Source: Paraglaciecola sp. | GTDB taxonomy: Bacteria; Pseudomonadota; Gammaproteobacteria; Enterobacterales; Alteromonadaceae | Length of the DNA: 64,000 nucleotides | Direction of reading: 5' to 3' | NCBI GenBank assembly: GCA_009993955.1 | Contig: JAACSL010000012.1 | Location: forward strand, 1 to 64,000 | Part shown: positions 52,159 to 61,126 of the stretch, one piece after another | Numbering within the stretch: position 1 is the first letter of the stretch | Layout of the letters: every line of letters begins with the position of its first letter | Made by a program: the position numbers and the translations under genes | Notes under the pieces: generated by a model | The model's input: the letters and a program-made list of their open reading frames with translations, nothing else | Database searches by the model: none | What the model was told of the DNA's origin: nothing

Positions 52159-52354
52159 TTCAACTAAATCCATTGCTCAGAAAGTGCATGATGCAAGAGC
52201 GCCTTTAAATAAAATTTCCATGCATGCTGAGTTAGTTACACTCATCATTGAAAACCAACTACCAACAGACAAAGCCCTCGAGGCTTTGAAAAAAATCATT
52301 TCAGCCTGCCAAGAGTGCAGTCAACTTTTGCAAGATATTGCTGAGAACAATTAA
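52151..52354 (+). CDS. 67-residue stand-alone HisKA-like (DHp) protein
   Basis: Small protein of 67 residues starting at the ATG at 52151 inside the last codons of the NtrC-type gene. Nearly all of it resembles a histidine-kinase dimerisation/phospho-acceptor helix pair: VHDARAPLNKISMHAEL matches an H box (HDLRxPLNxI type, candidate acceptor His13), and KALEALKKIISACQECSQLL looks like the second helix. No ATPase domain is attached, and the kinase downstream (52422) has its own complete HisKA. It could be a phosphotransfer protein, a kinase dimer partner or an inhibitor. I know no named family for it. Confidence 0.65.
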   Translation: MSDSTKSIAQKVHDARAPLNKISMHAELVTLIIENQLPTDKALEALKKIISACQECSQLLQDIAENN

Positions 52355-52421
52355 ATCAGCCCTTAACGCTTTTCACTGTTAGTGATGAGTACACGTTTAT
52401 AGATAGAGACACTTAAACGGC

Positions 52422-53903
52422 ATGACAAAAAGCACATTGCTAGAAAATACAAAATTTAGCTGGGGTTTAATCTCATTTATCACCTTGAGCTTAATTCTCG
52501 GCAACGCATGGTTAGCGCGTAATACCATTAATTCATTGTCGGCAACTCAAGATAGTTTGCTCAACGCCAGCGAAGTATTGAATAACCTGAATCGCCTCCA
52601 CGTATTAATACTGGTGGCAGAATCAGGGCAACGAGGCTATTTGTTGACTGATGACGAGAGTTATCTCGCGCCCTATGACGACGCCTTGCATGAACTCAGT
52701 CGACAAATTGAGCTAGTGGATGCCTTAGAATCTGAATTACCCCTGCAGAAAGAACGTATCAATACCTTGTTGGGGCTGACTCGCGATAAAATAAATGAGT
52801 TGGTTAAAACGGTTGGCTTGGGCTTGGGTCAAAAAGAGCGCAGTGCCATTGGCATCGTTATGACGGGGCGTGGGCGCAATATCTATCAAGATATCAAAAA
52901 GACATTTGATGAAATTGAAGCCGCCGAAAATGAATTTAGGTTTAGGTTGTTTGCCAATTTAAATAAAGCTGAAAAAGAAGCGCGTGTAACCTTCCTCATC
53001 TCCGCCAGCACCAGTTCTTTATTACTTCTTGGCATGGTGGTATTGGCGTTTATTAATATCAGGATTGAACGCAGGCATCGCTTAAGTCTTGAACAGCAGA
53101 ATGAGTTGTTAATCAACAAAGTGAACGAAAGTACCAAAGAACTGAAAGTCTATGCGGAAGAACTGCAGCGCAGTAATCGAGAGTTGGAAGATTTTGCTTT
53201 TGTTGCCTCACATGATCTGCAAGAACCGCTGCGTAAGATCCGAGCCTTTGGTGATCGCTTGTCTACCAGTTATGTTGACACCCTCGACGCCCGCGGCCTT
53301 GACTATATTCAGCGCATGCGCAATGCCGCTGAAAGGATGTCTGATTTGATCAGTGATTTGTTGGACTTTTCTCGCATCACGACTCGCACAAAAGACTTTA
53401 TGTTGGTGAATCTTGATGAGGTACTCGATACCGTGATCGACGATGTGGATTTGTTGATAACAGAATCGCAAGCAACAATTCATCGCGAACCGCTGCCCGT
53501 GGTGATGGCAGATCCAAACCTGATGTATCAGTTATTATTAAACCTGCTGACTAATGCACTTAAGTTCAGACAATCCGCGGTGCCACCCCTTGTAAAGGTG
53601 TGTTATCAACAAAATGAAACACAAGCAAACGGCGAAACAGCAAACAACACGTATCATGTGATTTCTTTTACAGACAATGGAATCGGCTTTGAACAAGAAT
53701 ACGCCGATAAAATATTTTCACCTTTTCAGCGATTACATGGCAAAAATGAATACCAAGGCACCGGTATCGGCTTGGCAGTATGCAGACGCATAATGGAGCG
53801 TCATCACGGCACAATCTCAGCGCTCAGTCAGGTAGGTGAAGGCGCGACATTCACCATAAAATTACCGATGGAAAATCCGCTTATTCACTCACATGGACAT
53901 TAA
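52422..53903 (+). CDS. CHASE3-domain sensor histidine kinase
   Basis: Membrane sensor kinase of 493 residues. Helix 1 (about 14-32) and helix 2 (about 188-208) flank a periplasmic CHASE3 domain (LVAESGQRGYLLTDDESYLAPYDDA, VMTGRGRNIYQDI). A coiled coil leads to the phospho-acceptor FVASHDLQEPLRKIRAFGDRL, then an ATPase domain with LLNLLTNALKFRQ, FTDNGIGFE and GTGIGLAVCRRIMERH. This CHASE3-bacteriophytochrome-like kinase type is usually partnered by an Rcp1-like single-domain regulator, which is encoded immediately downstream and overlaps it. Confidence 0.92.
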   Translation: MTKSTLLENTKFSWGLISFITLSLILGNAWLARNTINSLSATQDSLLNASEVLNNLNRLHVLILVAESGQRGYLLTDDESYLAPYDDALHELSRQIELVDALESELPLQKERINTLLGLTRDKINELVKTVGLGLGQKERSAIGIVMTGRGRNIYQDIKKTFDEIEAAENEFRFRLFANLNKAEKEARVTFLISASTSSLLLLGMVVLAFINIRIERRHRLSLEQQNELLINKVNESTKELKVYAEELQRSNRELEDFAFVASHDLQEPLRKIRAFGDRLSTSYVDTLDARGLDYIQRMRNAAERMSDLISDLLDFSRITTRTKDFMLVNLDEVLDTVIDDVDLLITESQATIHREPLPVVMADPNLMYQLLLNLLTNALKFRQSAVPPLVKVCYQQNETQANGETANNTYHVISFTDNGIGFEQEYADKIFSPFQRLHGKNEYQGTGIGLAVCRRIMERHHGTISALSQVGEGATFTIKLPMENPLIHSHGH

Positions 53904-54369
53904 ATGCATGCCTTACACTACATCTCGATCCATCACCATATTGCTTGCAGATGACGATGAAGATGACCGTCTCCTGACTCAAGATGCACTGAAAGAAAGT
54001 CGGGTATTAAACCAATTAAATTTTGTGAAAGATGGCGTTGAGTTACTTCAATACCTGCGTCGGGAAGGAGCTTATGCTGACAAGCTCCTCTACCCTAGAC
54101 CCAGTTTGATTTTATTGGATTTAAACATGCCCCGCATGGATGGCCGCGAAGCGCTGCAGCAAATTAAAGCTGACGAAGCATTAAAAAGCATACCTGTGGT
54201 GATCTTAACGACATCCAAGCAGGAGGAAGACATGATCAAAGGTTATGGACTTGGTGCGGCCTCATATATTACCAAGCCTGTGAATTTTGAGGGACTCGTT
54301 GACCTGATGAAAGCAATTGGCCGTTATTGGGTGGAGTTTGTTGAACTGCCTGAACCCGGAAATGAATAA
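53893..54369 (+). CDS. Rcp1-like single-domain response regulator
   Basis: Receiver-only protein of 158 residues. The acidic cluster is LLADDDEDDRLL, the phospho-acceptor Asp is in LILLDLNMPRMDG, the conserved Thr/Ser in VILTTSKQEED and Lys in YITKPVNFEGL. The extended insert LRREGAYADKLLYPRPSL is characteristic of Rcp1-type regulators. The reading starts at 53893, overlapping the kinase gene by 11 bases; an ATG at 53908 is an alternative. With no output domain it probably relays phosphate or acts by protein contact. Confidence 0.9.
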   Translation: MDIKCMPYTTSRSITILLADDDEDDRLLTQDALKESRVLNQLNFVKDGVELLQYLRREGAYADKLLYPRPSLILLDLNMPRMDGREALQQIKADEALKSIPVVILTTSKQEEDMIKGYGLGAASYITKPVNFEGLVDLMKAIGRYWVEFVELPEPGNE

Positions 54370-54390
54370 CCGTGCCTGGACAAGCCGCAC

Positions 54391-54840
54391 ATGAATAAGT
54401 TGGCGCGAATATTATTAGTTGAAGACGATGAAGACGACTACGTACTGACCAGTGAAGCACTGCAGCTGTTAGATTCTTACCAGTTTGAAATTTTGTGGGT
54501 AACTAGTCCTCAACAAGCTTCTGAAAAGCTAAGCCAAAATGACGTGGATATATGTCTACTTGATAATCAGTTAGGGGCAAAAAGCGGATTAGCCGTGCTA
54601 AAAGATGCGCAACAACGCGGTTGTCTGACGCCCATCATCATGCTCACCGGACAAACTGATGCGACCTTAGATAAATCAGCTTTAGACGCTGGGGCCGTGG
54701 ATTATCTGAATAAACAAGAAATTACCACCGAACGTTTTGCCCGTGCCATTCGCTATGCGTTAGCGCGCAATGATGTGGCGAAAGAGCGGTTAGAGCGTTT
54801 AAAAGCCCAGACCCAGAACCGTGCAAAAGATCGCTTTTAG
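54391..54840 (+). pseudogene. Receiver part of a frameshifted hybrid kinase
   Basis: Receiver domain (ILLVEDDEDDYVL, phospho-acceptor in ICLLDNQLGAKSG, Thr in MLTGQTD, Lys in LNKQE) followed by a helical linker ending AKDRF, then TAG at 54838-54840. The adjoining frame continues AHLSHELRTPLTSI, exactly what follows KDRFL in receiver-linked kinases. One extra T in the TTTT run at 54835-54838 would join the two frames. So this is either half of a gene broken by a one-base deletion, or a site for -1 frameshifting (C-TTT-TAG), or a base-call error. Confidence 0.7.
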
Positions 54841-54845
54841 CCCAT

Positions 54846-56345
54846 TTGAGTCACGAACTGCGCACGCCCTTAACCTCGATTCTCGGTTACACAGAACTGC
54901 TATTGCACAGCAAAAAGGCAGAGCTAGCGCAAGACGAACTAAATATCATCCTCAGTAATGGCAAACATTTACTGAGCTTACTGAACGACATTCTCGATTT
55001 GTCGAAAATAGCCGCTGACAAACTGGAATTGAATCCCAGTCTTATCCATCTGGATAGCTTTATTGCTGATGTATTTTATTTGCTCAATATTAACGCACAA
55101 GACAAGGGATTAACTCTAGCTATTGAAGCAAAATCTGCCTTACCCGTGAGTATTTATGCCGATGCCACACGTCTTCGGCAGATTTTGATTAATTTGTGTT
55201 ACAACGCGATTAAATTCACCGAACAGGGAAAAGTCAGTATCTCAATTTGGCTGGTGACCGATGGACAGCATGAAAAGTTGGAGTTTGCTGTGGCTGATAC
55301 GGGCAGAGGCATACCGGCACAGCGCATAAAATCAATATTTGAACCCTTCGCCCAAGCGGATGACACGGAGACTCGCACGGCAACGGGAGCCGGTTTAGGC
55401 TTAGCCATCTGCACAGAATTGGTTAAACGCATGGGCGGTGAGCTTGAGGTGGAGTCTCAGATTGGCGTGGGCAGCGTTTTTCGATTTACCCTCGATCCCG
55501 ATGATATTGCTCAGGTGGAGCGCAAAAATCTGCGTTTTGAAGCAAGCGAATATAGTCAATTGACCAGTACCTTAAACGCGCTGAGTGGTCGCATTCTTGT
55601 TGTGGATGATGCTCCCGATATTCGCCAACTCATCACCCAGATTGCACAAAGTTTTGGTCTTCAAGTCGAAACCGCCCAAGATGGTCTGGAGGCCATTGAG
55701 AAGTGCCAAACATCGTTACTTGAAGATGTTGTTTACGCGGCTGTTTTGATGGACATACATATGCCAGTTATGGATGGACGCCAAGCCATAACGAAGATCC
55801 GTCAACTAGGTTTTACCCCACCCGTTATTGCTGTCACTGCCGCCGCTTTGAAAGGCGTTAAACAAGCCCTGATTGACATTGGCTTTTCAGATGTTTTGCA
55901 TAAACCCATCAATCGCAGTGCGATGTATCAAAGCTTGAGTCACGTTTTACCTCAGACCAAAGTCGATACACACACTCTGTCATCAGCGCCTTCGTCTGCG
56001 CCACGCATCCTTGTTGTTGAGGATGATGCCGATGCGGCACAATTAATGTGTGTATTGCTGGAAAATCTAGGCGTAGATACTTACACGGCTCATAGCGGCC
56101 AAGCTTGTTTGCAGTTCCTCGAGGAACAGCCTGATGTTGACAAAATTTTAATAGACCTGCATTTACCTGATATGAGCGGGGCAGAATTAGCCCAAGCAGT
56201 GCATGCACGCCTGCCACAGATAACATTGATTATTGTCAGTGGTGAACAAATAGAGCAGGGAGAATTAGATCATCTACCGGTTAAGCAAGCCTTGCTCAAA
56301 CCCATTAACCTTGCACAATTGCAAGACATCGTGGCTGGCGCTTAG
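54846..56345 (+). pseudogene. Hybrid histidine kinase part (HisKA-HATPase-REC-REC), frameshifted
   Basis: About 500 codons holding a kinase core (acceptor His in SHELRTPLTSILGYTELL; NLCYNAIKFTEQGK; DTGRGIP; GAGLGLAICTELVKRMGG) and two receiver domains (AAVLMDIHMPVMDG with VLHKPINRSA; ILIDLHLPDMSG with LLKPINLA). The only possible start is a TTG inside the H-box region without a ribosome site, so the segment is not an independent gene. Joined to the upstream receiver it would make a REC-HK-REC-REC phosphorelay kinase of roughly 650 residues. Apart from the single shift the domains look undamaged, which suggests a recent lesion. Confidence 0.72.
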
Positions 56346-56406
56346 TGCTACGGAGCACACAACCTACTTTATGTGGGATTTAGCTATGCTTTACTTTAGG
56401 CCTGTC

Positions 56407-57774
56407 TTACACGCTTGAAACCTGCTTGGTTAAATGAGATCTAACTTGGCTTAAGCGCGTGTTGATGTCGTAGGCGTCATAGGTGAATAGCGTCATGGTG
56501 GTTAAAGACTCTTCGATCATTTCTGTTTGGCGTGCAACAAACTGAATTTGTTCATGGCTGTGACAGCACATCGACAAGCCGTGCAGACTTTCCACCAAGC
56601 GTATTGTCACAGCGATGCTGCTGACCCCGTACTGTCTAACTTGGTTAAACGCCGCTTCTGCTAAGTCGTTAAAGGTGACCGATTTACTGACTACCCTTAG
56701 TGCCATGTCTGAGTCAACATGATTATTAGTTGGAAACTCACGCTGGCTGACACTGCATAAAAAGGCACCCAACTTATCGACACAGGTTATGGCGGTGTAT
56801 GGATCGTTGATGCCTGGTGACAGCGCGCGAATAGCAATCTCCACCAACTGATGAATGGCAAATTCTGGATCTTGAATTGGTGTACGTTTTGCGCCAAACA
56901 GAAAACATGCGCGCAATTGTGCCTCACAAGGCAAGGCGTCATCATGGTCATAATACAAGGTGAATAACACGGATTCTGGCATGAGGAAATCACCCGGTTT
57001 GACATCGATATTGATAGCGACGCCATTTTCCTGAGCAAGTGTCACCAAGCGTTTAATGTTCACTGCCTGCAAATACCCCGCATCAGATGTGTGGCAGGTT
57101 TTGTGAAAGGTAAATTGTTGAGCGAGAGACAACTGAGGAAGTTTTTCTACCTTGTCCGCTAACGCAGATGGCTTACCCTCAGGCTTGTTTGACCGTGAAT
57201 TGTCAAACCACTGTTGTGCATTGTTGGTTAATTGGCGATACACATCGTCAACCACATTGTCTGCTTGGATCGCTTGAGCAACATGATGAATAAAATAAAT
57301 CAGTACCGCCACGCCAATAATGGCCAAAAACACAGCAAAATAAACCGACAAGCCGGGTATGAATATTGGCCCACTGCCACTTTTGGTGGCTTGTAAAACA
57401 AGTAAACAATAAATGAAGATGGCTGCAAATACTCCCAGTACAACCTGTGTGCCTTTGTGCCCCATGAAATTTCGAATAAGTCGTGGACCAAATTGCGATG
57501 AGGCCAATGATAAGGCCACTACGGTAATCGAAAAGGCGATACTGGTGACGGTCATCATGGACGAGGCGATAACCGTTAAAATCGAGCGGGTTGATTCAGG
57601 GGATGTGTGGTAAAGGAAGGCGATGAAGTCAGCAAAGCTATGATTTTGTTGTTGGTAGGCGTCGAATGCTAATAACACCTTAGCCAGTACAATAGCGAGT
57701 AAAACCAAGCTCGAGGGGATAAACCAAAAACTGGTGCGAATTACATCAATGTACTTAAGCAATTTATTGTGCAA
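56407..57774 (-). CDS. DUF2254 membrane protein
   Basis: Inner-membrane protein of 455 residues from a TTG at 57774 with an AGGAGG ribosome site 4 bases upstream (57784-57779). The alternative start at 57855 is also TTG but without such a site. Four membrane segments occupy the first 180 residues (FWFIPSSLVLLAIVLAKVLLA; SMMTVTSIAFSITVVALSLAS; VVLGVFAAIFIYCLLVLQAT; VYFAVFLAIIGVAVLIYFIHH). The cytoplasmic part contains the family phrase IAIRALSPGINDPYTAITCVD. The function of DUF2254 is not known. It is convergent with the broken hybrid kinase. Confidence 0.88.
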   Translation of the reverse strand: MHNKLLKYIDVIRTSFWFIPSSLVLLAIVLAKVLLAFDAYQQQNHSFADFIAFLYHTSPESTRSILTVIASSMMTVTSIAFSITVVALSLASSQFGPRLIRNFMGHKGTQVVLGVFAAIFIYCLLVLQATKSGSGPIFIPGLSVYFAVFLAIIGVAVLIYFIHHVAQAIQADNVVDDVYRQLTNNAQQWFDNSRSNKPEGKPSALADKVEKLPQLSLAQQFTFHKTCHTSDAGYLQAVNIKRLVTLAQENGVAINIDVKPGDFLMPESVLFTLYYDHDDALPCEAQLRACFLFGAKRTPIQDPEFAIHQLVEIAIRALSPGINDPYTAITCVDKLGAFLCSVSQREFPTNNHVDSDMALRVVSKSVTFNDLAEAAFNQVRQYGVSSIAVTIRLVESLHGLSMCCHSHEQIQFVARQTEMIEESLTTMTLFTYDAYDINTRLSQVRSHLTKQVSSV

Positions 57775-57937
57775 ACTTCCTCCTCTTCGCCCCGCATGGA
57801 GTTCGACATCAAGATCAATGTGCGAGTGTGGCACAGAGCCAAGCAATTCAGCCAAGCTATGGCAGTGTATAGTAATCGACCTACGGTTTGCTTGTTTGCT
57901 GACAGCGCAGTGTGCGGCTAGCCGCGACTAGTGATAA

Positions 57938-58051
57938 CTAAGCAAAGGCCGACAAAAACTTGGTTACGCCATTTTCTAAAGTAATACTCAGTACAATAAA
58001 TATCACCAAAATAGATACAATGCTGATAACAGGAATAGTAGGAAGCTTCAT
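57938..58051 (-). CDS. Tiny single-pass membrane peptide (37 residues), tentative
   Basis: An ATG at 58051 with AGG eight bases upstream opens a 37-codon frame ending at TAG 57938. The product is almost entirely one membrane helix (VISIVSILVIFIVLSITL) with a basic-polar end. It lies just beyond the terminator of the small lipoprotein gene, so it would need read-through or its own promoter. It resembles nothing I can name. Confidence 0.35.
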   Translation of the reverse strand: MKLPTIPVISIVSILVIFIVLSITLENGVTKFLSAFA

Positions 58052-58077
58052 ATGATTTACCTAAGTTTGCTGCAATT

Positions 58078-58103
58078 AAAAAGGAGGCGAACGCCTCCTT
58101 TTG
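58078..58103 (-). terminator. Terminator of the small lipoprotein gene
   Basis: Arms AAAAGGAGGCG (58079-58089) and CGCCTCCTTTT (58092-58102) with a 2-base gap. A-tract and T-tract on both sides make it usable in both directions; leftwards it ends the lipoprotein transcript. Confidence 0.88.
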
Positions 58104-58128
58104 TTTGGTTTTCTGATGTTGAACGGTC

Positions 58129-58323
58129 TTAACAATCAGAATCTTTAGCGCCTGCGCTGTCTTTGAGTTCTTCACAAGCGTCCTCTACTGCATTCCCTGC
58201 ATCGGTGACTACTTCATCTATTTTTTCACCTGCTTCCTCTGCGCTGTTGTCATTGCAGGCGCTCAAGAAAGTAACCGAGCTGAGTATCAAGCTTAACATG
58301 GCGAATTTTTTTAACATGTCCAT
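58129..58323 (-). CDS. Small acidic lipoprotein
   Basis: Lipoprotein of 64 residues. The signal peptide (FAMLSLILSSVTFLSAC) ends with the lipobox LSAC. The mature part is acidic and Ala-rich (EEAGEKIDEVVTDAGNAVEDACEELK, with two further Cys). An AAGGAGA ribosome site supports the ATG at 58323. It is reminiscent of entericidin-type or stress-induced small lipoproteins, but identity is not certain. It is encoded 26 bases downstream of the DUF1328 gene, so the two are probably cotranscribed. Confidence 0.75.
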   Translation of the reverse strand: MDMLKKFAMLSLILSSVTFLSACNDNSAEEAGEKIDEVVTDAGNAVEDACEELKDSAGAKDSDC

Positions 58324-58349
58324 TTTGTTTCTCCTTTTAAATGAATAAT

Positions 58350-58526
58350 TTAAATTTTCGGTGCTTTACCGCGAATGGCATTGGAGATCAACGAGATCAA
58401 CAACAGCACCACAAACACAAAAAATATAATTTTTGCAATGCCTGTTGCTGCACCGGCAATCCCACCAAACCCAAAAATAGCGGCCACAATAGCGATGACA
58501 AAAAATGTTAGTGCCCAACCTAACAT
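58350..58526 (-). CDS. DUF1328 (YtjA-like) small membrane protein
   Basis: Protein of 58 residues, start ATG at 58526 with GAGGAG ribosome site, stop TAA at 58350-58352. The sequence is two membrane helices ([35 protein letters not shown]) joined by the glycine-rich [10 protein letters not shown], the hallmark of DUF1328/YtjA. Family members are often stress-induced; the function is unknown. A TTGACA -35-like element (minus strand, 58604-58599) lies upstream, but its -10 is unclear. Confidence 0.88.
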   Translation of the reverse strand: MLGWALTFFVIAIVAAIFGFGGIAGAATGIAKIIFFVFVVLLLISLISNAIRGKAPKI

Positions 58527-58671
58527 ATGATGTACTCCTCTTTATGAAATTAACGTGTGTTGTGTTCACTGACTTCTATTTCTGTAATGCGTTATGTGTG
58601 TCAATCCTGTGATACAAGATTAAAGCATTGATTTTATTAGGAATATTTTAGATTAAATGGTCGGGATAGAG

Positions 58672-58685
58672 CGTTGTTAACAACG
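58672..58685. promoter_or_regulatory. 14-bp palindrome between DUF1328 and rmlD
   Basis: CGTTGTTAACAACG is a perfect palindrome in the otherwise featureless gap 58527-58799. It may be an operator for the small membrane-protein genes or chance. Confidence 0.3.
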
Positions 58686-58799
58686 TTTAGTCGCAATTAT
58701 TACACATAAAAAATGTAGAACTTGCAGGGAACATAATAAAACTATGATGTACGTGACCCTCAACGTGCAAGGTTTAGGGCGAATACATCCCGAATAGCT

Positions 58800-59669
58800 T
58801 TAGTGACTGTTGGCTAATGTGTCTAGCATCTTGGCTAATTGTTTACGCCAATGCACGGCGGCAATACCGGATGTCTTCTCGGCGGAACTTTTATCCATTA
58901 CCGAAAAGCTGGGACGTTTAGCTGGCGTCGGATAGGCACTGCTAGGAATAGGTAAAATGGGTATGGTCTGCTTTAACAAGCCATTTTGCAAAGCCAATTC
59001 TTGTATGGCAATGGCAAAATCATACCAAGAGGCAACACCCGCATCTGTCCAATGAAACACCCCTGAAACTTCAGGTTTGTCGATCACAGCCCATAACCAT
59101 TGGGCCAGTCCATATGCCCAAGTTGGCGTACCTACTTGGTCAGCAACCACACCCAATTGGGGCTTTTCGGCCATTAGGCGCAGCATGGTCTTTACAAAAT
59201 TATTACCGTGCGTAGAGTAGACCCAAGCGGTACGCACGATAACGAAATTGTTTAATTGTGCTTGTATAGCGAGTTCTCCAGCGAGTTTTGTATGGCCATA
59301 CACACTAAGCGGGTTTACTGCATCATCAGGCTGATAAGGCGTTGTTTTTGCACCATCAAACACAAAGTCAGTGGAGATATGCAATAGGCGCGCATTAAAA
59401 TTTTTACACGCCATAGCAAGGTTGTGTGCACCGCTTGAATTCACCGCTGAGGCTTGTTGCTCGTCACTCTCAGCTTTGTCTACTGCGGTATAGGCTGCCG
59501 CATTAATGACTACTTTGGGCTGGTGGTGGGTTATACAATCGAGCACTGCGTCCGTATCGCCGATATCCAATTCAGAGCGATTAACACCAATTAACTCGAT
59601 ATGAGGAGGTATGCTTTGCATTAACTCCCAGCCGAGTTGCCCGTCTCTACCTGTTAACAGTACTTTCAT
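58800..59669 (-). CDS. rfbD: dTDP-4-dehydrorhamnose reductase RmlD
   Basis: NADPH-dependent reductase for the last step of dTDP-L-rhamnose synthesis, 289 residues. The Rossmann start is VLLTGRDGQLGWEL, followed by VINAAAYTAVDKAESD, ISTDFVFDGAKTTPY, the catalytic YGHTKLAGE, and RTAWVYSTHGNNFVKTML. It is the last gene of the leftward rml set, 12 bases after rmlC. The product is cytoplasmic and supplies rhamnose for a surface polysaccharide. Confidence 0.97.
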   Translation of the reverse strand: MKVLLTGRDGQLGWELMQSIPPHIELIGVNRSELDIGDTDAVLDCITHHQPKVVINAAAYTAVDKAESDEQQASAVNSSGAHNLAMACKNFNARLLHISTDFVFDGAKTTPYQPDDAVNPLSVYGHTKLAGELAIQAQLNNFVIVRTAWVYSTHGNNFVKTMLRLMAEKPQLGVVADQVGTPTWAYGLAQWLWAVIDKPEVSGVFHWTDAGVASWYDFAIAIQELALQNGLLKQTIPILPIPSSAYPTPAKRPSFSVMDKSSAEKTSGIAAVHWRKQLAKMLDTLANSH

Positions 59670-59681
59670 GTTTGACTCGCT

Positions 59682-60230
59682 CTACGCAAAGGTTGGTGCG
59701 TCCACAAAGGCTGTTGCATGCTGATCTTTGGCAGACAGATTGGGCAGTTGGTCATTAACCAAAGGCCAGTTAATGGCAATGCTCGGATCATTCCAACTAA
59801 TAGAAATCTCTGATTGGGGATGGTAGTAATCTGTACATTTATAGACAAATTCCGCCGTATCACTTAGCACGTAAAATCCGTGGGCAAAACCCTCTGGCAC
59901 CCATAATTGACGTTGGTTTGCGGCTGACAACTCCAAGCCAAACCACTGTCCAAATGTTGATGACGAGCGACGTAAGTCAACCGCAACATCAAATACAGAG
60001 CCTTGTACAACTCTCACCAATTTTCCCTGAGTGTGCTCAAGTTGATAATGCAAACCACGCAGAATGCCCTGTGCAGATTTACTGTGATTATCCTGAACCA
60101 ATGGTTTGGCCCCTGTTTGTTCGCTAAAAAAGTCAGCACGATAGGTTTCCATAAAAAAACCACGTTCATCACCGAACACCCTAGGCTCAAAAATAAGTAC
60201 ATCGTTTAGCGTGGTTTTTTTTACTAACAT
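59682..60230 (-). CDS. rfbC: dTDP-4-dehydrorhamnose 3,5-epimerase RmlC
   Basis: Cupin-fold epimerase, 182 residues, third step of the dTDP-L-rhamnose pathway. Visible motifs are EPRVFGDERGFFMETYR, VQDNHSKSAQGILRGLHYQ with the catalytic His, GSVFDVAVDLRRSSSTFGQW, and PEGFAHGFYVLSDTAEFVYKCTDYY. It is encoded between rmlA and rmlD with short gaps. Confidence 0.97.
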   Translation of the reverse strand: MLVKKTTLNDVLIFEPRVFGDERGFFMETYRADFFSEQTGAKPLVQDNHSKSAQGILRGLHYQLEHTQGKLVRVVQGSVFDVAVDLRRSSSTFGQWFGLELSAANQRQLWVPEGFAHGFYVLSDTAEFVYKCTDYYHPQSEISISWNDPSIAINWPLVNDQLPNLSAKDQHATAFVDAPTFA

Positions 60231-60243
60231 CTATTATTCGACC

Positions 60244-61125
60244 TTACTTGTAACCGTTAGCCACTTTGATTAAATATTGTCCGTAGCCTGTTTTCGCCAG
60301 TTTATTACCTTGCACTAACAGTTGCTCTCTTGAAATCCACTTAGCGCGATAGGCGATTTCCTCTAAGCAAGCCACCTTTAAACCTTGCCGATGCTCAACG
60401 GTTTGCACAAATTGACCAGCTTCAAGTAAAGAATCATGTGTGCCAGTGTCTAACCATGCAAAACCGCGTCCGAGTAACGAAACGTTTAACTGACCGTTTT
60501 GCATATAAGCCAGATTGACATCAGTAATTTCTAACTCCCCCCTTGGTGATGGAGCAATATTCTTGGCAATCTCTACCACTTGGTTATCGTAAAAATACAA
60601 GCCAGTAACCGCGTAATTAGATTTTGGCTGTTTTGGTTTTTCCTCAATACTAATGGCTAAGCCATTATCGTCAAAATCCACCACGCCGAAACGTTCAGGG
60701 TCATTCACGTGATACCCAAATACAGTTGCCCCCACTTCCACCTTGGTCGCTGCTCTGAGGTAGTCAGAAAAATGTTGGCCATAGAAGATATTATCTCCCA
60801 GTACTAAAGCAACATTGTCATCGCCAATAAACTGCTCACCGATAATAAAGGCCTGTGCCAAACCATCTGGCGAGGGTTGGATAGCGTAAGTAATGTTGAT
60901 CCCGAAGGCTAAGCCATCACCGAGTAGTTTCACAAAATTACTCTGATCTTCTGGCGTTGTGATAATCAAAATATCGCGGATCCCCGCTAACATGAGCACT
61001 GACAAGGGATAGTAAATCATCGGCTTGTCATAAATAGGCAATAATTGCTTGGAGGTACCTTGAGTAATTGGATGCAAACGCGAACCAGATCCACCAGCTA
61101 ACACAATTCCTTTGTATTTTTTCAT
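60244..61125 (-). CDS. rfbA: Glucose-1-phosphate thymidylyltransferase RmlA
   Basis: First enzyme of dTDP-L-rhamnose synthesis, joining dTTP and glucose-1-phosphate. It has 293 residues from the ATG at 61125 (AAGGAGA ribosome site). Motifs are [51 protein letters not shown], and VGFxxEEKP-like [13 protein letters not shown]. The start lies 1 base after the rmlB stop. The longer reading from 61164 would run into rmlB. Confidence 0.97.
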   Translation of the reverse strand: MKKYKGIVLAGGSGSRLHPITQGTSKQLLPIYDKPMIYYPLSVLMLAGIRDILIITTPEDQSNFVKLLGDGLAFGINITYAIQPSPDGLAQAFIIGEQFIGDDNVALVLGDNIFYGQHFSDYLRAATKVEVGATVFGYHVNDPERFGVVDFDDNGLAISIEEKPKQPKSNYAVTGLYFYDNQVVEIAKNIAPSPRGELEITDVNLAYMQNGQLNVSLLGRGFAWLDTGTHDSLLEAGQFVQTVEHRQGLKVACLEEIAYRAKWISREQLLVQGNKLAKTGYGQYLIKVANGYK

Positions 61126-61126
61126 T

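Noticed and set aside
57918-58175. 85-codon minus-strand ORF with Tyr/Cys-rich end
   Set aside because: It crosses the strong terminator at 58078-58103 and overlaps the better-supported 37-codon frame.
58366-58569. 67-codon minus-strand ORF rich in Cys, Trp and Arg
   Set aside because: Out-of-frame shadow of the DUF1328 gene, which has the ribosome site and the family sequence.
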